Shown: piece by piece, positions 27,830-36,700 of the stretch
How positions within the stretch are numbered: position 1 is the first letter of the stretch
Layout of the letters: the number at the start of each line of letters is the position of its first letter
Assembly (NCBI RefSeq): GCF_034262375.1
Contig: NZ_CP139558.1
Coordinates: forward strand, 4,154,001 to 4,218,000
Reading direction: 5' to 3'
DNA from: Mucilaginibacter sabulilitoris
GTDB lineage: Bacteria; Bacteroidota; Bacteroidia; Sphingobacteriales; Sphingobacteriaceae
Length of the DNA: 64,000 bases
Program-made: the position numbers and the translations under genes
The notes under the pieces: model-generated
The model's input: only the letters and a program-made list of their open reading frames with translations
What the model was told of the DNA's origin: nothing
Database searches by the model: none

Positions 27830-28165
27830 TTCAAATTTAGAAAATTGGATTAATTGTAAGCATAATATTATATGTTATCAATATAACATTCAAAGAAAAG
27901 TCGCTGCCCTAAAAACAACAGCGTCTTTATTACTGCTGACTCTCTTTACTTTTAAAGTCCGTGATGGTCTTTCCATCATAACGATATACCCATCAAGCGG
28001 AAGAGGTTACGTTTTTGGTTCAGACTTGATATTTTCTTTTGAGAGGTCTGTTTTGCCCTTTCCAGGAAGTGCTAAAACAGACCTCAACAATAAAGTATAT
28101 ACAGGAAGGCATTTTATCATTAGTATTACGTCAAAAATTAAAAGTTTTTGTGGAGTTTGGAATTT
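27830..28165. other. Intergenic region with a 12-bp-stem hairpin
   Basis: 336 AT-rich bases. The only structure I see is a perfect inverted repeat GAGGTCTGTTTT (28043-28054) / AAAACAGACCTC (28074-28085) with a 19-nt loop that contains a smaller TTCC-A-GGAA. It lacks a T tract on either side, so it is a poor terminator; it may be a relic of a small mobile element. No gene is supported. Confidence 0.45.
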
Positions 28166-29260
28166 TCAACATCCTCTATTTGGTATGGCATAGATCACGT
28201 TGCCTGAAACAGATAAATTGAAGCCCATATTCTTTATAGAAGGAAGTAACAATTTCCATGTTTTGCCCATGTCAGATGATCGGAATATACCGTCTGGACG
28301 ACCACATATTAAATATTTACCCACTTGTTTGATGGATAAAATATTCAATGAAGATTGATGCCCGCTTATTTTTGTGATTAATGAACTATACCAGGAAGGC
28401 TGAAGTTCTTCACCTATGGCATTCCAGGTTTTTCCACTATCCAGTGAAATGTGTACGCTGTTTGTTTGGGTTATTGTGTTATAAACTATAGCAGCAAATC
28501 CTCCATTGATACGTTCCACGGCGATGCCAGCGCCCCCTTCACTAATCACACGATCCCAGTTTTGACCATCATCGGTCGATCTTAATATTCCCACTGTGCT
28601 GGTAGATAGAAGTACACCGTTTGACTCTACCAATTTCATTGAACCGTCTCCAACATGCACTTGTTTCCAGGTTTTTCCACTGTTAGTGGATCTAAAAAGG
28701 CAGTTGTTGGAGCCAATGAAAACTGTACCTCCGGCAGTTTCAAAAACGGTGCGTACTTCTCTCTCTTTATAATTCTTGTACATCCAATCTATCGTTTTGT
28801 CTATGCGCACGGCTTGCTCTTGAAAATTCGTGTACAGGGGTGACCAATCACTCGTTCCATTTATTTTTTGTAAAAATTGTCCCCTGAAATTATATGCAAA
28901 TATCCCATTCTTGCTGGGGGCAATGTCACGCTGTGTACCAGGGAAAATCTCTTTTGTCCAAAAATGAGTTGTGGAATTTGGTTCACTGTGATAAATCCCA
29001 TTGCCGGCACGTAAATAGAGCCCACGGTTATTTGTAAATAAACCACGACTCCACACACCCTCTCTCTGCAATTTTTCAGGCAGCCCTTTGCTAATGTCCT
29101 GCCATGTTTGTCCGCCATCAGTAGACCTTAAAACAATGTTTTCAACCCCTGATTTAGTCTTTGTTGTTTCCTCCAGCGTTTTCTTTTCTTTTAGCACAAA
29201 AGAATTTAGTAGAAATAATACCAGGAGGATAGCCGGAACAAATACAAATAATCTTTTCAT
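28166..29260 (-). CDS. Exported Asp-box (BNR/sialidase-like) repeat protein
   Basis: 364 residues with an N-terminal signal/anchor (FVFVPAILLVLFLLNSFVL). Five Asp-box motifs (S/T-x-D-x-G-x-T/N-W type) are visible: STDGGQTW, STNSGKTW, STDDGQNW, SLDSGKTW and SSDMGKTW. These mark a beta-propeller of the WD40/YVTN/BNR type. Sialidase catalytic residues (Arg triad, Tyr-Glu) are not recognisable, so a binding or structural role is more likely. It is divergent from the membrane wHTH regulator. Confidence 0.85.
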   Translation of the reverse strand: MKRLFVFVPAILLVLFLLNSFVLKEKKTLEETTKTKSGVENIVLRSTDGGQTWQDISKGLPEKLQREGVWSRGLFTNNRGLYLRAGNGIYHSEPNSTTHFWTKEIFPGTQRDIAPSKNGIFAYNFRGQFLQKINGTSDWSPLYTNFQEQAVRIDKTIDWMYKNYKEREVRTVFETAGGTVFIGSNNCLFRSTNSGKTWKQVHVGDGSMKLVESNGVLLSTSTVGILRSTDDGQNWDRVISEGGAGIAVERINGGFAAIVYNTITQTNSVHISLDSGKTWNAIGEELQPSWYSSLITKISGHQSSLNILSIKQVGKYLICGRPDGIFRSSDMGKTWKLLLPSIKNMGFNLSVSGNVIYAIPNRGC

Positions 29261-29502
29261 TTTTTTTAAATTTAAAGTAAAACATATTGATTAATAATTA
29301 GCGGAAGTAGCAGGTTGGGCAATACAGATTATTTCTGCCCTCCTTTACTTTTAAAATCAAATAATCTGGCTGTATAGAACGTTTCTTTTATTTTTCATAA
29401 CCTATCAAAATTGATTCACCGAAATTACTTTGATATTTTTCAGCCTGAAGAACCAGGATTGTAAATAAAAATGTAAACTTTGTAAATTAAAATCTTGACA
29501 CT

Positions 29503-30393
29503 ATGCTTGATAGCCGAAATCTCCTGTACGGGAAGCGTAAATACCTGTTCGGATTGATACTGCTTTTGTTTATCTCTGTAATCGGCGTGGCTTTTAGTAT
29601 GACCGGCAGCGAAGATTTTGCTATCGCCAGAAGGGAAGTGTTGCTCCGCAGGATAGGAGATGAACTACTTACACAGTCAGGTGACAGTAAATCAAGAGTG
29701 CTCCCGGTAAAAAAGATAGCAGAAAATGAATACCAAATCAGGTTTGAAAATAATCTTACTTTTCAACCGGACTCCCTGGTAAACACTACCCGGCGTTTGT
29801 TAGCCAAAGACCCGCTCACACGTGATTATGTTGTTAATGTTCTGAACCGTGGCGATGCCAGTGTAGCCTATGGATTTGCTATATCCGGAAATAAAAAAGA
29901 TGATATTGTAGCATGTAAAGGAAGAAAGCAACCGAAAGCATCTTATATGATCAATATTAAATTTAAACCAACAGGAATAAATATAGCAAAGAATGGATAT
30001 CTGCTGGGCAGCCTGCCATTTTTAGCATTTGTGGGTTTTATTTTTTTTAGATCTGTTAAGCCGCGGAAAGCCTTACGTGACGGTCAGTATACTGACAGGT
30101 TAACTTTAGGTGAGGTTTTGTTCGATGCGAAGAATCGTAAGCTCATCATAAATGGAAATACCATAGACCTTACCGGAACTGAAACGCGTATACTACGGAT
30201 TTTAGCGCTGTCTCCCAATGAGACCATAGAGAGAAGCCGGCTGCAAAAAGAGATCTGGGAAGATGAAGGTGTTATTGTGGGGCGCAGTCTGGATATGTTC
30301 ATATCAAAACTCAGAAAAAAATTGGAATTGGATTCAAATATCAACATTGTTGTTATACGCGGCAAAGGATATAAGCTTGAAATTAACACTTAA
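29503..30393 (+). CDS. Membrane-tethered winged-helix transcriptional regulator
   Basis: 296 residues: short cytoplasmic N-terminus, TM1 (about 14-32), a periplasmic domain of about 130 residues, TM2 (about 165-184), and a C-terminal OmpR/PhoB-type winged helix (about 195-296: LTGTETRILRILALSPNETIERSRLQKEIW ... RGKGYKLEI is the family pattern). There is no receiver domain, so this is a one-component membrane regulator, with the DNA-binding domain at the C-terminus (opposite to ToxR). A plausible target is the divergent Asp-box protein gene. Its terminator has been split by an insertion element. Confidence 0.82.
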   Translation: MLDSRNLLYGKRKYLFGLILLLFISVIGVAFSMTGSEDFAIARREVLLRRIGDELLTQSGDSKSRVLPVKKIAENEYQIRFENNLTFQPDSLVNTTRRLLAKDPLTRDYVVNVLNRGDASVAYGFAISGNKKDDIVACKGRKQPKASYMINIKFKPTGINIAKNGYLLGSLPFLAFVGFIFFRSVKPRKALRDGQYTDRLTLGEVLFDAKNRKLIINGNTIDLTGTETRILRILALSPNETIERSRLQKEIWEDEGVIVGRSLDMFISKLRKKLELDSNINIVVIRGKGYKLEINT

Positions 30394-30396
30394 ACA

Positions 30397-30415
30397 ACAA
30401 AGCCCCGATATTTCT
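30397..30415 (+). terminator. Left half of a terminator split by the IS
   Basis: ACAAAGCCCCGAT plus the loop ATTTCT. Its other arm, ATCGGGGCTTTGT, lies at 32092-32104 beyond the insertion. Rejoined, they give a perfect 13-bp stem with a 6-nt loop behind the wHTH gene. Confidence 0.8.
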
Positions 30416-30449
30416 GTGCCTGTTGCACAAGAAAGCATGAGGGCTAAAG

Positions 30450-31970
30450 TTAACGGGCAAATGACCAAAAGGTTGTTTGCCCGTTTCTGTTGAAGGGGAG
30501 CAGAGTCGCTATAAAGGCATTTGTAGTTCTGTGAAATCGAGTTATAAGATTATAAAACGGATTATCAAGACTCCCCGATGGTTTTGTTTTGCTATTTTTA
30601 TTTGGCGAGGGCTTTAGCTTCAGTAGTTTTTTGAGGTTATAAGCAACGGCAGCCATAATCATACACTTGTTTGCCATCGCAATACCCTTTGTATTTACTT
30701 TTTTCATTCCGGTGAAATTGACCAGGGTACCTAATACCGGCTCGACGGTACCTTGCCTTACTTTCCGCATCTTCCGGCCTTTGCTGCTTTGTACACGCTG
30801 CTGCATCTGCCTGTATATATCCTTAATGGCAGACTCTCTGATGACCTTTGTACCTGTAGATGGATTGGTGCAGCTATCTTTGAGAGGACAAGTCGCGCAA
30901 TCGCTAACCGAAGTTTTATAAAGCTTATGCAGGCCATTGCCTTTGGCTCTGAAATGTCGGAAGGTAAGGTATTTTCCCTGTGAACAGATATACCGGTCAT
31001 GCTCTTTATCATAGGTGAACCCTTCCCTGTCATCTTTGTAGCCTGAGCGGTTGGGTATATACCCTTCGATCTGATGTTCGATCAACGCTAAGAGCCCCGG
31101 CTCACTGCTATAGCCTGAATCCGCCAGGACTTCATGCACTGTCAATCCATTCTCTTTAAGGGTGTTTACCGTCTGCGTTAATATCTCGGGGAGACATTGC
31201 CCATCGCCTTTATCGGCATGGAATGCTTGTATGTGGGTAATTACGTGATTTGAGGTATCCACACTCACCTGGCTTAGGTAATTTAAGGCCAATACTTTGC
31301 CCGGCTTGTAAGATATGCGGGCATCAGTGTCGGATGGGCTTACCCTGGCTTGATTTACCGGCTTGGGTTTTTGTTTGGCAGAAGCCTGGCTGGCTGAAAG
31401 ATGATCAGGCAGGTGAATGATATTATCCGAAGATAGCTTTTCAGTGTGTGCATCCAACTCCTTGCCATAGCCTGCAGCATCATCCAATATCTGACGTTCG
31501 ACCACACTGGACAGGGCGGCATTGGCTTTCACCAGCACACTATCTACAGCCTGTCGCCGACCAGCGACCAAACCGTTATCGATACATTGTTTCAGTACCG
31601 TTTTGAAAATGGCAGTAAACGTTTCCTCCCCGTAAAGTTGGCGTGTCCGGCTCAGGGTGGAATGCCATGGTAGTTCTTCATCCAGGTCATAGCCGATAAA
31701 ATAAAGAATATCCATGCGCATCCGTGATGTGATGATAATACGTCGGTCGCTATTCATGTTTTCCAGATAACCCACCAGCATCAGTTTAAAGAACACGACA
31801 GGGTCAATGCTCTTTTGGCCTTCGTTGCCATAATACTTCGCGGTCGAATCATAAAGGAAAGAGAGATCAAGTATGCTTCTTAACCGCCTGTAGAAATTGT
31901 CAGCCGGAACGTAATCGGAAAGCTGAAATCGGATGAATAGCTTCTCCTGGTAATCTTTTTTGCCTTGCAT
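30450..31970 (-). CDS. Transposase, IS1182 family
   Basis: 506-residue DDE transposase. The N-terminal InsH/DUF772-like domain (QEKLFIRFQLSDYVPADNFY, DPVVFFKLMLVGYLENM, LPWHSTLSRTRQLYG) is followed by the catalytic core (AVDSVLVKANA; VLADSGYSSEPGLLALIE) and a Cys cluster CATCPLKDSCT, typical of IS1182 members. I start at ATG 31970; the upstream TTG (31985) would add five residues. A hairpin AACGGGCAAA / TTTGCCCGTT (30452-30485) covers the end of the gene. No frameshift. Confidence 0.93.
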   Translation of the reverse strand: MQGKKDYQEKLFIRFQLSDYVPADNFYRRLRSILDLSFLYDSTAKYYGNEGQKSIDPVVFFKLMLVGYLENMNSDRRIIITSRMRMDILYFIGYDLDEELPWHSTLSRTRQLYGEETFTAIFKTVLKQCIDNGLVAGRRQAVDSVLVKANAALSSVVERQILDDAAGYGKELDAHTEKLSSDNIIHLPDHLSASQASAKQKPKPVNQARVSPSDTDARISYKPGKVLALNYLSQVSVDTSNHVITHIQAFHADKGDGQCLPEILTQTVNTLKENGLTVHEVLADSGYSSEPGLLALIEHQIEGYIPNRSGYKDDREGFTYDKEHDRYICSQGKYLTFRHFRAKGNGLHKLYKTSVSDCATCPLKDSCTNPSTGTKVIRESAIKDIYRQMQQRVQSSKGRKMRKVRQGTVEPVLGTLVNFTGMKKVNTKGIAMANKCMIMAAVAYNLKKLLKLKPSPNKNSKTKPSGSLDNPFYNLITRFHRTTNAFIATLLPFNRNGQTTFWSFAR

Positions 31971-32016
31971 GCCTTTAATATACAAAACAAATAGCTGATT
32001 AACAAATACTTATAAG

Positions 32017-32054
32017 AAAAAAACACAATTGCCAAATTAGCAATTGTGTTTTTT
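32017..32054. terminator. Bidirectional terminator inside the IS, upstream of the transposase
   Basis: Perfect stem of about 15 bp, AAAAAACACAATTGC / GCAATTGTGTTTTTT, 7-nt loop, A and T tracts on both sides. It lies between the right terminal repeat and the transposase start, so it would stop outside transcripts from reading into the transposase gene. Confidence 0.8.
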
Positions 32055-32099
32055 GAAAGACCGCTGTTAGTTGTGCAACAGGCACATTTCTATCGGGGC

Positions 32100-32138
32100 T
32101 TTGTACCGAGCTTGGGAAATTGTTTGAACCAATTTTGA
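32100..32138. repeat. Degenerate tRNA-3'-end-like module, copy 1
   Basis: It begins TTTGTACCGAG, then GGGAAATT and TTTGAACCA, and is closely similar to the segment at 39497-39535. Read on the minus strand, GGTTCAAA ... CCC ... CGGTAC resembles the T-arm and acceptor end of a tRNA. It directly follows a terminator hairpin, like the other copies. Confidence 0.55.
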
Positions 32139-32219
32139 TATTTTTTGACCGAAATGGAGAAAGTTGTAAACCGTTGATTTGATAATAATATCCCATTGCC
32201 GGCACAAACTAAATGTTTT

Positions 32220-32281
32220 TAAGTTAAGGAAAATCCTCCAGAGGGGTATCGGTTTGTAGCAGGATATATAATGATAATTAC
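32220..32281 (+). repeat. 62-bp direct repeat, copy A
   Basis: Ungapped match to 38654-38715 with 6 differences in 62 bases. Key features: CCTCCAGAGGGGTA, GTAGCAG and ATATATAATGATAATTAC. The two copies, in the same orientation, lie just outside the complete metal-efflux operon. Confidence 0.85.
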
Positions 32282-32538
32282 ATTGGTTACACCCCTAATA
32301 ATCCAGGTGGTGGCGGTGGACTTTCACCTCCTAAGCCACAATAGCCATGCAGTGTGTCTGAAACTATTAATATTAAAACGGATACTTTATCAAAGCACTT
32401 TCCGTGTGCAACAAAATGATCATCTATCAATTATCGACAATTGGAGCATGTTCAAATTTAGTCACACCCTTCGTTACCCCGCAAAAACCAAATATTACCC
32501 CGGGCCACGCTTAATAGCAACATGTTAGCTGTAAACGG

Positions 32539-33729
32539 TTAATCCTCGTCGCCGGTGGCGTTCTGTGACGAAAGGATGTAATATGCACCTTTGGTTACGA
32601 TCTTGATATCTTTTGGTAACGAAGTCACCAGCTTGACTTCGGTATAGCCCAGGTCGGCCGCACCCGACACGACCTCGGCCTGGTCAAAGGCGAAAGTTTC
32701 ACCCTGGGTTTTCTTCAGGTAATAGATATATTCCTTACCGCCCGATTTGACAACAGCATCAGTAGGTACAGCAGCAACATCCTGCTTACCGATATTGATC
32801 AGCGCCGATACGTACATGCCTTGGATCAGGTTATTCTTGGCAGACTGTTCGATTACTGCGTGTGCGATGATTGCTTTGCTGTCATTCTCAAAGGACTGGT
32901 TGACGCCGTAGATCTTCCCCGTGATCTCGCGGTTGTTCTGATTGGTCAGAATGAAGTTCACCAATTGGCCAGGCTTCACTTTGAATAAGTCTTTCTCATA
33001 TACCACGAGGTCACAATGTACTTTTGAGTTATCTACAATGTTCATCAGTGATCGTGCCGGTTCTGCATAGGAGCCGGTTTGTATATCGATCTTGCCGATA
33101 ATGCCTGAGATCGGCGCAAACACCGGTATCTGCGTAATGAACCTGCCCTTAGTTGCATTTGCCGGGTTAATACCGACCTGTTGCAACTGCCGGGCGAGCG
33201 CTGCCACTTTGGCCTGCTCACTACGGTACGCGCTTTCTGACTGTTGAAATACTTTGCCCACACCGGCATTAGCGGCGTTCAATTCTTTCTGCCGTTCATA
33301 TTCCTTGGTGGCATAAGCCAGGCCGGCTTCCGCCGACATATAGTCCTGTTGTAACTGGATCAGTTGATTGTTTTCAATAGATGCCAGTTTTTGCCCTTTA
33401 TTAACATGCTGTCCTTCCAAAACGAATACCTGGTTCACCACACCGCCCATCAGTAAGGTCACTTCCGCGCGGTTTTGCGGCGGCACTTCCAGTTGGCCAC
33501 TGGCTTTTACCACTGATTTGAGGTTTTTTTGTTCGATGGTGCCAAACCGGATGCCTACAGCATTCAATTGGTTCTTGGTGAGCGTAATACCCGTTTCCGT
33601 TTTTGACCTTACCTTTTCCGTCGATTCAGGTTGTTCCTCTTTTTTGGGCTGCTGCGAGCAGGACAGCAGGCCGGTAACCACTGTCAAGCCCAGATAGATA
33701 ATGATTTTATATTTATTGATTAATTTCAT
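32539..33729 (-). CDS. RND efflux periplasmic adaptor (CzcB/CusB-like) lipoprotein
   Basis: 396-residue membrane-fusion protein linking the inner-membrane pump to its outer-membrane channel. Lipobox at C24 (VTGLLSCSQQ). The lipoyl/barrel-sandwich halves are seen around GVVNQVFVLEGQHVNKGQKLASIENNQL and PVFAPISGIIGKIDIQTGSYA, separated by a coiled-coil hairpin (about 125-190). The C-terminal membrane-proximal domain ends in a Gly/Asp/Glu tail. It is 2 bp downstream of the pump gene, so co-translated. Confidence 0.93.
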   Translation of the reverse strand: MKLINKYKIIIYLGLTVVTGLLSCSQQPKKEEQPESTEKVRSKTETGITLTKNQLNAVGIRFGTIEQKNLKSVVKASGQLEVPPQNRAEVTLLMGGVVNQVFVLEGQHVNKGQKLASIENNQLIQLQQDYMSAEAGLAYATKEYERQKELNAANAGVGKVFQQSESAYRSEQAKVAALARQLQQVGINPANATKGRFITQIPVFAPISGIIGKIDIQTGSYAEPARSLMNIVDNSKVHCDLVVYEKDLFKVKPGQLVNFILTNQNNREITGKIYGVNQSFENDSKAIIAHAVIEQSAKNNLIQGMYVSALINIGKQDVAAVPTDAVVKSGGKEYIYYLKKTQGETFAFDQAEVVSGAADLGYTEVKLVTSLPKDIKIVTKGAYYILSSQNATGDED

Positions 33730-33731
33730 GA

Positions 33732-36700
33732 TTATTTGCCTCCTTGATTGGTCAGGTAATTCAGTTCGATAACAGCTTGGTTGTAGTCGCGTAATGCAGT
33801 GAGATAATTCAGCCTGATGCTGAGCGCCTGGCCCATATTCTGGATGAACTCCACATAGCCGATCTCGCCCTTGCTGTAAGCAAAACGGGCGATGCGTACT
33901 TGCTCAGCCGCTTGTTTCAGGCCGCTTTCGTCGTAGTAATCTAAGGCGGCCAGGTATTTTTCAAGTTCTTGTAATTGCTGATTATACTGTTTGTTTAATA
34001 AAAGTGTAGCGTTCTGCTGTTCTGCTGCTGCGATCTGCTGGCCCACACGGGCCGCCTTCACCTTGCTGCGTTGTGCGCCAAAAAATAATGGTACGGCTAC
34101 ACCCACTTGAAACCCGCCGATGCGTGTGCCGGGAAAATAGTTTCGGTCGATATTGGCAGGGTTGAATGCACCGACCAAAAGTTGCTGATTATAGCCGATC
34201 TTCAGATCAGGCAGATAACGGCTTTGCTCGGCTTTTACCTGTGCATCAGCCAGGGTGCTGCGCTGCCGGTAATAATCCAGCTGTGGGTTTCGTGCAATTG
34301 CTGATGTATCGGCACCGCCATTGGTCACCAGTTTTTCAAGCGGAGCATCGACCGCGTCCGGTAATTCAGCAGTCGCCATCAGTTGTTGTAGCTCCCTGCG
34401 AGCAATCAGTACATCTGCCGCCGCCTGTTTGCCTGCCAGTGTCGTTTCCTTATAAGCGTTTACTGCCGATAGCTGTTCGAGGTAGGAGGTTTCCCCAGTC
34501 TTGTAGCGCAATGCAGCACGTTCCGAAAACTGCTTGTATAAGCTATCCTGGCTTTGCAGTTGCTTCCGTTTGTTACGTGCATGAGTTAGCTGGTAATAGG
34601 CGATCGTTACCTGTTTGACCAGTTCGCGCTCCGTGAGCACCCTTGCCTTTTCACTGACAGCGGTCTGTGCTTTCAGCACTTTCTTTTGCGCCGCGTAATA
34701 GGTTGGGAATGCAAAGCTTTGGCTGATGCCTAAACTGTTGTCAATATTGCCGCCCGAGGTCGGGTCTTGCGTTAGGTTGATGTCTGTTTTAGCCAGATCG
34801 AAAGCGGTGCCTTGCAAGGCCTGGCTTTGGCTCACTTCCAGTGCCGAACGCCGCAACTGTGGGTTGGCAGCTTTAGCACGGCTGATGGCTTCTTCCAAAG
34901 TAAGCGGTTTGCTTTCCTGGGCTTGAACATTACTGCTCATCAATAAGCCGCCTGCCAATAAGAAAATGGTGATTGTTTTTAGAGCCGTTCCCATGGTGTT
35001 AAAATTTTTAACGGGGTGATCTTTTGTGAATAGAATATAAAGGACAGGTAATACCAGCAACGTTAGTAAGGTAGCAGAGATTAAGCCGCCGATCACTACC
35101 GTAGCTAAAGGCCGCTGTACTTCCGCACCGGCAGTGCTGGAGATCGCCATTGGCAGAAAACCCAATGAAGCTACTGCCGCGGTCATGATCACGGGACGCA
35201 AACGCACTTCAGTGCCTTTTTTTACCCGCTCAATAATGTCGCTCACGCCTTCGGCAGCAAGTTGATTAAAGTAGCCGATCAGTACAATACCGTTCAATAC
35301 GGCCACACCGAACAAGGCGATGAAACCAACGCCGGCGCTGATACTAAAAGGCATCCCGCGTAGATAAAGCGCGGCCACACCGCCGACAGCGGCTAAGGGT
35401 ACTGCCGAGAAGATCAGCAGTGTTTCGCGCACCGAGCGGAAGGTAATGAACAGCAATACCAGGATAAGCAGTAATGCCACCGGTACGGCTACCGCCAAAC
35501 GGCCTTTGGCTTCCTGCAAGTTCTGGAACTGGCCGCCGTAAGTAGTGTAATAACCGGCAGGCAGTTTTAGTTTACTGTCCAGCAGTTGTTGTATTTCCTT
35601 AACGGTGCTTTCTACATCACGGTCACGCACATTGAAGCCTACGTAGATCCGGCGTTTGCCATCCTCTCTACTGATCTGCGCCGGGGCATCTTCCAGCTTA
35701 ATAGTGGCCACCTGGCTTAGCGGCACTTTATTGCCGCTGGGTAATGGCACGTAGAGGTTCTCAATGTTTGTGATGTCTGAACGCAGTTCGCGGCTCAGGC
35801 GTAAAACGATCTCAAAGCGTTTTTCGCCCTCGAAAACCACACCGGCCACTTTTCCGGCGAAGGCGGTGCTCAATGCTGTATTGACGTCTTCGATGTTCAA
35901 CCCGTATTGGGCGATCTGGTGACGGTCATAAGCGACAGTCACTTGCGGCAGGCCGCTTACTTTTTCGATCATGGGTTCGCTGACACCTTTTACGCTGCGG
36001 ATCAGCTTGGTTGTTTGTCTGGCCTGCGCCGTCAGTATGTCCAGGTCATCGCCATATATTTTAATAGCCACATCCTGCCGGATGCCGGTCATTAGTTCGT
36101 TAAAACGCATTTGCATTGGTTGGGTAACCTCCACATTAATACCGGGAATATTGGCCAACGTTTCTTTGATCTTTTCCATCATCTCTGCGCGGTTTTCGGC
36201 AGATGTCCAGTCATCTTTATCTTTCATGGCCAGCATCATGTCGCCCCGCTCGAACGGCATCGGGTCAGTTGGCACCTCGGCACTGCCGATACGGGTAACG
36301 ATCTGGTTGATCTCCGGGAACTTTTGTTTGAGTAGCCTTTCGGCCTTGCCAAATGTCTCGATCACCTGGCTTAGTGATGTGCCTTGCATCATAGATATTT
36401 CTACAGTCAGGTCGCCTTCTTCCAGGGTCGGGATGAACTCGCCGCCCATACGGGAAAAGCCCCAAACGGCTAAAACCAGCAGCACAACAGACAATGTAAC
36501 CGTCAGTTTCTTAGCATGGAGCACTGCGTTCAAAACAGGTGTATAGATGTGGTGCAGGCTATGTACCAACCGGTCAGATATATTCCACTTGTGTTCGGTC
36601 TTTTTGCTGAGGAACAAAGCGCTGGCCATAGGCACATAAGTAAGCGAGAGGATGAACGCACCTAAAATGGAAAAAGCTACCGTTTGGGCCATTGGCCTGA

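Larger units (their letters stand above)
30416..32085 (-). mobile_element. IS1182-family-like insertion sequence, complete
   Basis: A 1,670-bp element bounded by perfect 15-bp terminal inverted repeats GTGCCTGTTGCACAA. It is flanked by the direct repeat ATTTCT (30410-30415 and 32086-32091), the target-site duplication. It contains one intact transposase gene on the minus strand and an internal bidirectional terminator near its transposase-promoter end. Intact ends and reading frame indicate a recent, possibly active insertion. Confidence 0.93.
32086..32538. other. Repeat-bearing intergenic region right of the IS
   Basis: It contains the second target-site copy and terminator arm (32086-32104), a degenerate tRNA-3'-end-like segment (32100-32138) and copy A of a 62-bp direct repeat (32220-32281). 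The remaining about 250 bp before the efflux operon shows no gene I can support. Confidence 0.6.

Noticed and set aside
27645..28193. 182-codon plus-strand frame over the end of the alpha/beta hydrolase gene and the following gap
   Set aside because: Its first half is the antisense of a well-supported gene and its second half shows no recognisable protein pattern.
28166..29260. Sialidase call for the Asp-box protein
   Set aside because: Asp-boxes are present but the catalytic Arg triad and Tyr/Glu pair of sialidases are not recognisable.
29503..30393. Response regulator call for the winged-helix protein
   Set aside because: There is no receiver domain or phospho-acceptor Asp; instead there are two membrane segments, so a one-component regulator fits better.
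32271..32528. 85-codon frame starting inside the 62-bp repeat
   Set aside because: Begins in a repeat, lacks a family pattern and runs to no supported gene.
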